Shown piece after piece: positions 1 to 6,102 of a stretch of 15,617 bases of DNA. A model generated the notes under the pieces. The model had not been told where the DNA came from. It did not search any database and was given only the letters and a program-made list of their open reading frames with translations. Source of the stretch: Desulfobacterales bacterium (lineage in GTDB: Bacteria; Desulfobacterota; Desulfobacteria; Desulfobacterales; UBA2174_A); the NCBI GenBank assembly GCA_025454075.1, contig JALOPD010000064.1:1-15617 (forward strand), given 5' to 3'. Made by a program: the position numbers and the translations under genes. Within the stretch, counting starts at the first letter, position 1, and the number at the start of each line of letters is the position of its first letter.

Positions 1-104
1 GGTTCTCATCGGTGTACGTGAAAAACCTCGCGGACACGGGGCACTCCAATATCCTGAAGCGCTTCTACGACAACCTCATGCAGCGGTATTACTCCCGGAA
101 CTGA
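1..104 (+). CDS. C-terminal end of an unidentified protein (partial, 5' end outside window)
   Basis: An open frame entering at position 3 runs 33 codons to a TGA at 102-104. The tail reads FSSVYVKNLADTGHSNILKR followed by FYDNLMQRYYSRN. Most codons end in G or C, as in the other genes here, while frame 1 meets a stop within seven codons, so this frame is probably coding. The tail is aromatic and basic and I recognise no family in it. It converges on the minus-strand gene ending at 237; the gap of about 130 bases has no convincing terminator. Whether this is a real gene end rests on codon bias alone. Confidence 0.5.
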   Translation, partial: FSSVYVKNLADTGHSNILKRFYDNLMQRYYSRN

Positions 105-236
105 CATTCTCCTGCCCCCGTCGGAGCACCCCGCGACCGCCGGAGAAAAGCGGTGGTCCTTCGAGGGCCGGGCTCAAGAACGACGGGGAAAAGGCACGGG
201 CCAGACGCCGATCGCCGGAAGAGCGCGGCGCCCGGG

Positions 237-1145
237 TCAGCCGAAGCGGATCTCCTCCAAGCGCAGCTCGACGTGGCCGACCACGGGCAGGTCGCAGGCG
301 ACCGCCAGCGGCAAGTGGCCGTCCGCGCTGATGGTGAGAAAGCCGTCCTTGAACCAGGGCTCCACGCTGCCCCGGTAGGAGCCGACCGGTGAGGATTCGA
401 TTCGGATGGTCACCGCATCCCCCGCACCCGAGCGTCGCCGGGATCCGGCCTCGCTTCGCTCCAGGTAATCATAGGCCACGCGATCTTCGCGCTGCGTTCG
501 GAAACTCAGCCGGTGAAGCTGCCGCTTGTGAAAGACGCAGCGGGGGGCGAGCTCAAGGGCACCCCGGGCGACGGCGTCGGACAAGAGGTAGACCAGCATC
601 GAGGTCTCGGCGGGCGAGGGGCAGCGCTCCGACCGAAACGCGTAGGCGTTTTCGCTGATCCGCGTCCAACGCTCCGGCGGTCCCTTCGCCTGGAGCGCGT
701 TCGCCGGTTCATACTGGCGCCGGACCACCTCCTCCCGGCCGAAGACGAACCACTGGGCGTAGTCTCCGGTCCCCGTTCGGGTGCGGATCAGACGCAGCGG
801 AGCACCGGAGGCCGGATCGAACCACAGACGGTTTTCCATCCGCAGCGGGGCCATGCCGCGCGGCTCGATCGTCACGCTGATCGAGAGCTTGAGCGCCGTC
901 GATCCCTCCGGCCGGATGGGCTCGCCCCTCAAGGCCGGCCACGGACCGGGAGGAAAGGATGCAGTCGGTTCGGGCTCGATCCGGACATCCGCCGTGACGC
1001 GACCCACCAGTTTCTCCGCCTGGAGCCGGAATTCGGTCCACGGGACCACGGACGGCGACGCGATGGCTTTCTCCGCCGCTTCAGCGGCGTTGAGCCCGGC
1101 GGATAGGACCAGCCATGCCGCGGCGGCGGCGAACACTTGGATCAT
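237..1145 (-). CDS. Exported 302-residue protein of unknown function, translationally coupled to the PEP-synthase-like gene
   Basis: The ATG at 1145-1143 overlaps the TGA of the upstream gene (ATGA), and a GAGGG lies just before it, so the pair is very likely translated together. The same frame stays open much further upstream, but that part is antiframe sequence inside the upstream gene. Residues 1-24 (MIQVFAAAAAWLVLSAGLNAAEA) look like a Sec signal peptide, so the protein should reach the periplasm or cell surface. The rest alternates charged and hydrophobic residues, as in beta-rich folds, with cysteines at 175, 203 and 284. The end (about 270-300, ISADGHLPLAVACDLPVVGH) faintly resembles the close of DUF3108-type periplasmic proteins; I would not assign the family on that. 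No catalytic motif is visible. A shared role with the upstream kinase-like protein is inferred only from the coupling. Confidence 0.85.
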   Translation of the reverse strand: MIQVFAAAAAWLVLSAGLNAAEAAEKAIASPSVVPWTEFRLQAEKLVGRVTADVRIEPEPTASFPPGPWPALRGEPIRPEGSTALKLSISVTIEPRGMAPLRMENRLWFDPASGAPLRLIRTRTGTGDYAQWFVFGREEVVRRQYEPANALQAKGPPERWTRISENAYAFRSERCPSPAETSMLVYLLSDAVARGALELAPRCVFHKRQLHRLSFRTQREDRVAYDYLERSEAGSRRRSGAGDAVTIRIESSPVGSYRGSVEPWFKDGFLTISADGHLPLAVACDLPVVGHVELRLEEIRFG

Positions 1146-3730
1146 GAGGCCCTCGCCTCGAAGCGATAGTTCCCCCGCATGAACTGCTCCACGTACCAGT
1201 CCACCTGGCGGTCCTCCGCCAGGTGCATGTCCAGCAGCCGGACGGTGCCCAGCAGGCGCCCGAGCAGATCGAGCTTCTCCGTCAGCAACTCCTCCTGGTA
1301 CTTCTTGATCTCCCCCCGCACCATGTCGCCTTTCTGCTCGACCTTGAACCCCAGCTGCTTGAGAATCTGGGCGATCATGAGCGCCCGGCGCGACCGCCGG
1401 CCGATGTCGGCCGCCCCGCCCTTGAAGTAAAAGGTGATGTAGTTGTCGTTCACCTCCGGCCCGCAGAACGTGTCGATCGTGGTGAAGTGATAGCCCAGGC
1501 GCGAGTTGAAGTTGAGATAGCGCCCTCCGAGCAGGGCGTAACTCGGCGCGCCCATGCGGCCCTCGGTCATGGGGTCGCGAATGGCGGTCTGGGCCACGAT
1601 GGAGGCGAACCCGCCCCAGCTGATCCCCGTGTCCCGCGACCAGTCCACGTCCTCGTGTTTCATGCCCTTCAGCAGGGCGCGGAACGGGACCGAGGTCACA
1701 TCCTCCAGTTCGGCATGGGCGCCGGTCCGGCCCGGGCGGAGTCCGTTTCCCAGGTCCACGGCGAGGATTTTCATCGGCAGATAGGCCCGCACCGGGACCG
1801 CCGCGCAGTCGTCCGGCGCCAGACTGTCGCTGATCCGGAACATCTCCCGCATGGACATCTCGTGTGCGAAGCGGATGATGTCGTGCAGCGTCCGGCAGCC
1901 GTTCGGGCGGAAGTCGTCCTTCTGAGGGTCCGTCAAATTGAGCGGGGCGATGCGCTTGAGAACGGATTTCATGAGGTTGTAGGTGGGGCTGTCCCGCATG
2001 GGATTCACGGCCTTCTTTTCGGTCAAGAGCGCCTCCACCCGCCCCCGGTAGACCACGCGCGTGGAGGCGTCCACCGTGATCTCTTCGCCGTGGGGGATCA
2101 GCGCCGTACCGTTGCCGACGCCCACCAGGGTGGGAATCCGGAATTCGCGGGCGACGGAGGCCATGTGCCCGGTGACGCTGCCGACGTCCGCGATGAAGGC
2201 CCGGATCCGTCCCATGAGCGGGACGTAGCGCGGCGAGGTCTGGCGCGCGACGACAACGGCCCCCTCGGGGATGTGATGCAGCATGTGATCCGACTGGATG
2301 ATGTAGGCAAATCCGGATGCGGCCCCGTCGCTGGCGGTCTGGCCCCCCTTGAGGATGACCGGCTGGGTGAAGGCGGCGGCCGGCTCCGGCGCAGCGGCGG
2401 GGCCCGCCGCTGCGGTCTCGTAGCGCTGGGAGCGCTTCAAGGGACGCGCCTGCAGGATGTACAGCCGGTCGTCCTGGCCGATGGCCCACTCAATGTCCAG
2501 GGCATGGCCGTAGTGCTTTTCAAGCTTCAAGCCGTAGTCGGCCAGTAGGCCGATTTCGTTCGCGGTGAGGCACGCCGCCTGTTGAAGCTCTTCCGGCAGC
2601 GACTCCTCGCTGACGCCGTCGGCCGCGTCCGGGCGCAGCCGGCGCTGCTTGAACGCCACGTCCGCCGTCTCCACCGCGCCGGTTTTTTTGTTGACCTGGA
2701 AGAAATCGGTGGGGACGGACCCCTCGACCGCGTCCGCCGCAAGGCCCCACACCGCGCTGATCATGATCACGGAATGCCGGCTGTCGTTGGGGTCGACGGT
2801 GTACATGACGCCGCTCACCTTGGCGTGGATCATGACGATGCAGGCGACGCTCATGTTCACGTCCTGGTCGCGGTAGCCGCGGCGCCGGCGATAGTAGATC
2901 GCGCGCGGGCTGAACGTGCTGGCGACCACTTCCTTGTAGGCGTCGATCAGGTTGTTTTCGCTGACATTGAGCACCGTGGAGTGCTGCCCGGCAAAGCTGG
3001 CTTCCGAGTCCTCGCTGGTGGCGCTGCTGCGGACGGAAAGCTTGATGTCGCGCTGAAGCTGCTCCCGCAAATCCCGCGCCGCCTGCAGGATGGAGCCTTC
3101 CAAATCCGACGGCAGGTCGGCGTCCATGATCCGGTTCTGGATTTCCTGGCTCACCTCCATGAGCGCATCCGTGTGGTTGATGTCGAGGTTTTTCAGCTTG
3201 CGCTGGATGAGCTCGGGGAGTTCGTTGTAATCCAGGAACAACTGGTAGCCGTAAGCCGTGATGGCGAACCCCGGGGGCACCGGCAGATGCGCCCGGTTGC
3301 AGACCTCTCCGAGGTTGGCGGCCTTTCCTCCCACCTCCGGGGCGTTTTCAAGACTCAGCCGCTCGATGGGCAGAACGAAGCGGGTGTCCTCGAAGTTCCG
3401 TTTGCGCAACAGCTCGGAGAAGATCTTCTCCGCGATGCGCCGCGATGCATCCGCCAGCTCCGGGTATCGGTCGCCGGACATCGCGTTGAGTTCCCGCACG
3501 ATCGTGTCGACTTCCACACTCAGCGACTCCGTCTGCGACACGGCGTACATGTAGGTGAAGGGCTTGTCCTGGTAGATCGTGTGTTCGAGATCGGCGATGA
3601 TCTCCAGCGCTCGGTTGTTGGCCAGCAGCAGCTCTTTGAAACTGGCGTACTTCCGGTGAAAGACCGAATCCTCCAGCGAATCGCATTCGGCGGTTCGGTT
3701 CCTTCGGAAAAATTCGAAAAACTTGAACAT
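1142..3730 (-). CDS. PEP-synthase/PPDK-like protein: ATP-grasp and phosphohistidine domains, atypical C-terminal domain
   Basis: The product is 862 residues. An N-terminal helical region (1-115) precedes a PPDK/PEP-synthase-type ATP-grasp domain (about 120-435) with EVGGKAANLGE (132-142), SVRSSATSED (232-241), LDIEWA (411-416) and LQARPL (426-431). An Ala/Pro linker (about 440-455) leads to a swivelling phosphohistidine domain (about 460-570) whose catalytic histidine is His522 in SVTGHMASVAREF. Family enzymes phosphorylate this histidine from ATP and pass the phosphate to a third domain. Here residues 580-862 show none of the PEP/pyruvate barrel motifs I would expect, so the acceptor is unknown and 'PEP synthase' would be too specific. 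I chose the ATG at 3730 because GAGG (3739-3736) sits five bases before it; the frame is open to an ATG at 3925, but those 65 codons lie over the promoter candidate and have no good ribosome site. There is no signal peptide, so it is probably cytoplasmic. Confidence 0.9.
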   Translation of the reverse strand: MFKFFEFFRRNRTAECDSLEDSVFHRKYASFKELLLANNRALEIIADLEHTIYQDKPFTYMYAVSQTESLSVEVDTIVRELNAMSGDRYPELADASRRIAEKIFSELLRKRNFEDTRFVLPIERLSLENAPEVGGKAANLGEVCNRAHLPVPPGFAITAYGYQLFLDYNELPELIQRKLKNLDINHTDALMEVSQEIQNRIMDADLPSDLEGSILQAARDLREQLQRDIKLSVRSSATSEDSEASFAGQHSTVLNVSENNLIDAYKEVVASTFSPRAIYYRRRRGYRDQDVNMSVACIVMIHAKVSGVMYTVDPNDSRHSVIMISAVWGLAADAVEGSVPTDFFQVNKKTGAVETADVAFKQRRLRPDAADGVSEESLPEELQQAACLTANEIGLLADYGLKLEKHYGHALDIEWAIGQDDRLYILQARPLKRSQRYETAAAGPAAAPEPAAAFTQPVILKGGQTASDGAASGFAYIIQSDHMLHHIPEGAVVVARQTSPRYVPLMGRIRAFIADVGSVTGHMASVAREFRIPTLVGVGNGTALIPHGEEITVDASTRVVYRGRVEALLTEKKAVNPMRDSPTYNLMKSVLKRIAPLNLTDPQKDDFRPNGCRTLHDIIRFAHEMSMREMFRISDSLAPDDCAAVPVRAYLPMKILAVDLGNGLRPGRTGAHAELEDVTSVPFRALLKGMKHEDVDWSRDTGISWGGFASIVAQTAIRDPMTEGRMGAPSYALLGGRYLNFNSRLGYHFTTIDTFCGPEVNDNYITFYFKGGAADIGRRSRRALMIAQILKQLGFKVEQKGDMVRGEIKKYQEELLTEKLDLLGRLLGTVRLLDMHLAEDRQVDWYVEQFMRGNYRFEARAS

Positions 3731-3806
3731 GGTCGCCTCGCAGTTTCGGAAATCTCCCGGGAGGGCGAACCTCCGGGGAATCAAGCAGGACATGACATTC
3801 CGGGAC

Positions 3807-3834
3807 ATAATAACCTTTTTGGCCGTAACTACAA
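3807..3834 (-). promoter_or_regulatory. Candidate sigma-70 promoter for the PEP-synthase-like gene
   Basis: On the minus strand TTGTAG (3834-3829) is followed after 16 bases by TATTAT (3812-3807). The -10 matches the consensus at five of six positions and the -35 at three, so the call leans on the -10. It would give a leader of about 70 bases before the ATG at 3730. It falls inside the N-terminal extension of the longer open frame, which supports the shorter start. Confidence 0.35.
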
Positions 3835-3903
3835 GAGCCGCCATGGCTTCGGCGGCCGAATCCATTTTGAAAGGCGCGGCGGTCCGGCCGGCCCGTTGCG
3901 GAC

Positions 3904-3932
3904 TTGTCAAACCAACGCCAAGCAAGTATAGT
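3904..3932 (+). promoter_or_regulatory. Candidate sigma-70 promoter for the oxidoreductase gene
   Basis: TTGTCA (3904-3909) and TATAGT (3927-3932) are separated by exactly 17 bases, and each hexamer matches its consensus at five of six positions. This is the best promoter-like pair in the window. Transcription would begin near 3939, leaving a leader of about 195 bases that contains both hairpins described below. Confidence 0.55.
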
Positions 3933-3959
3933 CCGGCAGTTGCCGAGGGAGTCGAATTC

Positions 3960-4006
3960 GAAATCCCTTCAACCCCCCTTTGACAAAGGGTGCGAGGGGG
4001 GATTTC
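3960..4006. repeat. Imperfect palindrome of dispersed-repeat type, possible terminator or attenuator
   Basis: GAAATCCC (3960-3967) pairs perfectly with GGGATTTC (3999-4006). Inside, CCC (3973-3975) pairs with GGG (3996-3998), and CCCTTT (3976-3981) with AAAGGG (3985-3990) around a three-base GAC loop; two internal bulges are unpaired. A T-rich stretch with six T's (4014-4019) follows. Elements of the AATCCCCC...GGGGGATT kind occur in many copies between genes in several bacterial genomes, and this looks like one. The stem plus T run could end or attenuate plus-strand transcripts. Copy number cannot be judged from one window. Confidence 0.6.
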
Positions 4007-4021
4007 GTTTAACTTTTTTCC

Positions 4022-4046
4022 GTGGGAGCGGCTTTCCAGCCGCGAT
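4022..4046. repeat. Short REP-like hairpin (GTGGGAGCGGCTTTCCAGCCGCGAT)
   Basis: GCGGCT (4028-4033) and AGCCGC (4038-4043) form a perfect six-base stem around a TTCC loop. The flanks GTGGGA and GAT recall the REP-like extragenic sequences (GGAGCGGCTTT...AGCCGCGA) scattered in many proteobacterial genomes. It lies 16 bases downstream of the larger palindrome, in the leader of the oxidoreductase gene. No transposase is nearby, so it is a non-autonomous element if mobile at all. Confidence 0.5.
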
Positions 4047-4120
4047 GATCGAGGCTTAACGCCTAACCCGCGCGCCGTTTCCGATCATAAGGCGCTGCAC
4101 GCCGCAACCGGAATATAATG

Positions 4121-4127
4121 AAGGAGG
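4121..4127 (+). promoter_or_regulatory. Strong ribosome binding site AAGGAGG
   Basis: AAGGAGG lies seven bases before the ATG at 4135 and fixes that start over the in-frame ATG at 4150, which would be 22 bases away. Confidence 0.85.
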
Positions 4128-4134
4128 TTCGCTC

Positions 4135-6018
4135 ATGCCCGGCGGTTACATGGGAAAACTCGCTTTGGTCGACCTGACCACCGGGTCCGTCAGCATCGAA
4201 ACGCTTTCGGACCGCACGGCCCGCGAATTCATCGGCGGCTACGGCCTCGGGGTGCGCATGTTGTTCGAGCGCCAGGCCAAGCAGGTCGACCCGCTCGGCC
4301 CCGAAAACATTTTAGGTCTGGCGGCCGGCCCTCTCACCGGGACCAAGGCCCCCACCGGCGGCCGCTACATGGCCTGCTGCAAGTCGCCGCTCACCGGCGG
4401 CTGGGGCGATGCCAACGCCGGCGGCTATTTCGGCAGCGAGCTCAAGGCCGCGGGTTTCGACGCAATTTTCGTCTCCGGCGCCGCGGACGCTCCCGTGTTT
4501 CTTTGGATTGCGGACGGCCGCATCGAGATCCGGGATGCCGCCCGCCTGTGGGGCCTCGACAGCCTCGATGCCGAGGCCACCATTCAAAAGGAGTTCGGGG
4601 ACCCCAAGATCCGCGTGGCCTGCATCGGCCCGGCCTCCGAGCGGCTGTCCCGGATATCCGGCATCGTCAACGACCGCGGCCGTATCGCCGCACGCTCCGG
4701 CGTGGGCGCGGTGATGGGGTCCAAAAAGCTCAAGGCGGTGGCCGTCCGCGGGCGCGCGAAGGTCCCTGTCGCAGATGCCGCCGAGCTCGGCCGTCTCACC
4801 AAGGCCTTCGCGCAGCAGGCCCGCGACCTCCCCGGCATGGCCCAGGCCCTGATGAAGCACGGGACCTGCGGCTTCACGCAGGCCCTCGTCGCCGGCGGCG
4901 CCGCCCCGATAAAGAACTGGCAGCTCGCCGGCGAGCAGGCCTTCCCGACGGTGCGGCAGGTCGCCGACGGCGATGCCGTCATCCGCCATCAGACCCGCAA
5001 ATACGGGTGCGCGAGCTGCCCCATCTCCTGCGGCGGCATCTGCGAGGTCACCGGCGGGAAGTACCCCGTAGGCGAAGTGCACAAGCCGGAGTACGAAACC
5101 ATCGGCGCCTTCGGGCCGCTGTGCCTCTGCGACGACCTGGAGACCATCATCAAGCTGCACGACATGTGCAACCGCAGCGGCTTGGACACCATCTCGGCCG
5201 GGCATGTGCTGGCCTTCGCCATGGAGTGCTTCGAAAAAGGCATCTTGACGGACGCCGACACCGACGGCATCCGCATCACCTGGGGCAACGGCCCCGCCAT
5301 GGTCGCCCTGCTCGACCGGGTGATCCGCCGCGAGGGCATCGGCGATGTGCTGGCCGACGGCGTGAAGGCGGCCGCGATCAAAATCGGCGGCGGCGCCGAG
5401 GACTGCGCCATGCACGTCGGCGGCCAGGAGCCCGGCCTGCACAACGCCTTGTTTCTTCCCAGCCGCGGCACCGGCTTCGTGTGCGACCCCACCCCCGGCC
5501 GGCACACCGCCGCCCCGATGGCGCGCCTCGAGGGCGGCCCCGGCGCCTACGCGCCTTACCCCGAGCTGCGCATCGACAAGTTCGAACGCTACGTTTACAG
5601 CGGCAAGGGCCCGATGAGCGCAACCGCCTCGGCCTACCTCCAGGTGGGCAACTGTGCCGGGGTCTGCGTCATGCCGTTCATGTTCTTCGGCAACTTCCCC
5701 CTGATCGAACTGCTCAACGCGGTCACGGGCTGGGGGATGGACGTGGCCGAGGCGCTCGCCGCCGGCGCGCGCATCCAGACTCTGCGCCAGAGTTTCAACC
5801 TGCGGGAGGGGATTGCGGCCGGAAGCGTCCGCCTGCCCGATCGCATGACCGGTCGCCCCCCGCAGATCGAGGGGCCGCTGGCCGGGGTGACCATCGACGT
5901 GGACCGCCTCGCCCGCGAATACCGACAGGCCATGGGCTGGGACGCCGAAACCGGGGCGCCGACGAGGGAGACACTGGAGAAGCTGGGATTGACGGAGTTG
6001 GTGAAAAAATTCAGATAG
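4135..6018 (+). CDS. Aldehyde:ferredoxin oxidoreductase family protein (tungstopterin enzyme)
   Basis: The 627-residue product has the usual family length. The N-terminal cofactor-binding domain (about 5-210) includes FIGGYGLGVRML (32-43), the Gly-rich TGTKAPTGGRYMACCKSPLT (68-87) and GGYFGSELKAAGFDAIFVSG (96-115). The iron-sulfur motif C292-x2-C295-x3-C299 (YGCASCPISCGG) precedes EYETIGAFGP (319-328). The likely fourth ligand is C511, with C507 close by, in GNCAGVCVMPF. Family enzymes oxidise aldehydes or related substrates with ferredoxin through a bis-pterin tungsten site and one 4Fe-4S cluster, usually in the cytoplasm; no export signal is seen. The segment QEPGLHNALFLPSRG (431-445) departs from the QELPMHDPR-like sequence I recall for close relatives, although DPTPGRHT (451-458) is kept, so substrate range may differ. 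No ferredoxin, MoaD-like or transporter gene is adjacent, and the aldehyde is unknown. The gene appears monocistronic. Confidence 0.93.
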   Translation: MPGGYMGKLALVDLTTGSVSIETLSDRTAREFIGGYGLGVRMLFERQAKQVDPLGPENILGLAAGPLTGTKAPTGGRYMACCKSPLTGGWGDANAGGYFGSELKAAGFDAIFVSGAADAPVFLWIADGRIEIRDAARLWGLDSLDAEATIQKEFGDPKIRVACIGPASERLSRISGIVNDRGRIAARSGVGAVMGSKKLKAVAVRGRAKVPVADAAELGRLTKAFAQQARDLPGMAQALMKHGTCGFTQALVAGGAAPIKNWQLAGEQAFPTVRQVADGDAVIRHQTRKYGCASCPISCGGICEVTGGKYPVGEVHKPEYETIGAFGPLCLCDDLETIIKLHDMCNRSGLDTISAGHVLAFAMECFEKGILTDADTDGIRITWGNGPAMVALLDRVIRREGIGDVLADGVKAAAIKIGGGAEDCAMHVGGQEPGLHNALFLPSRGTGFVCDPTPGRHTAAPMARLEGGPGAYAPYPELRIDKFERYVYSGKGPMSATASAYLQVGNCAGVCVMPFMFFGNFPLIELLNAVTGWGMDVAEALAAGARIQTLRQSFNLREGIAAGSVRLPDRMTGRPPQIEGPLAGVTIDVDRLAREYRQAMGWDAETGAPTRETLEKLGLTELVKKFR

Positions 6019-6020
6019 GG

Positions 6021-6102
6021 AGTTTAAGGTGTTAAAGTTTAAGGTTAAAGGTCAAAAAGGGGGGCTCCTTAAATTTTAGAACCTTAAACCTTAAACCTTT
6101 TT
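6021..6102. terminator. AT-rich inverted repeat between convergent genes, likely bidirectional terminator
   Basis: AAGGTTAAAGGT (6041-6052) pairs with ACCTTAAACCTT (6081-6092) with one mismatch. A second pairing is possible between AAAGTTTAAGG (6034-6044) and CCTTAAACCTTT (6089-6100). A run of T's follows at 6098-6102. The right arm consists of CCTTAAA heptamers at 6067, 6082 and 6089, and the left arm carries TTTAAGG at 6023 and 6038. The low GC stands out against both flanking genes. It lies two bases after the oxidoreductase stop and touches the stop codon of the acyltransferase gene, a sensible place for termination from both sides. Confidence 0.5.

Larger units (their letters stand above)
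3731..4134. other. 404-base divergent intergenic region
   Basis: This stretch lies between the PEP-synthase-like gene (minus) and the oxidoreductase gene (plus). It holds a promoter candidate on each strand, a long imperfect palindrome (3960-4006) with a T tract, a short GCGGCT/AGCCGC hairpin (4022-4046), a minor AGGC/GCCT hairpin near 4050-4062 and the ribosome site of the plus-strand gene. I see no convincing gene inside it. Short open frames here run antisense to, or simply extend, the flanking genes. Confidence 0.7.

Noticed and set aside
136..154. ACCGC/GCGGT hairpin between the first two genes as a terminator
   Set aside because: Only five pairs around a nine-base loop, with no T run on either strand.
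1146..2489. Upstream extension of the 302-residue protein's frame to 750 codons
   Set aside because: The extension lies entirely within the PEP-synthase-like gene in another frame, and the signal peptide begins exactly at the ATG that overlaps the upstream stop.
3731..3925. N-terminal extension of the PEP-synthase-like protein to an ATG at 3925
   Set aside because: The extra 65 residues lack family similarity, cover a promoter candidate and have no ribosome site; the ATG at 3730 has GAGG five bases away.
1223..3931. Long plus-strand open frames (about 440 codons each at 1223-2548 and 2582-3931) opposite the PEP-synthase-like gene
   Set aside because: They mirror the codon pattern of a well-supported minus-strand gene in GC-rich DNA, have no family motifs, and are rich in His/Arg/Asp/Gly as expected of antisense reading.
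4114..4119. Perfect TATAAT before the oxidoreductase gene
   Set aside because: No -35 is found at the right distance (GGCGCT at 4091-4096), and transcription would begin inside the ribosome site.
4503..6035. A 510-codon plus-strand frame overlapping the oxidoreductase gene
   Set aside because: Its product is almost all Arg/Pro/Gly/His, typical of a +1 reading of a GC-rich gene; the oxidoreductase frame carries conserved motifs throughout.
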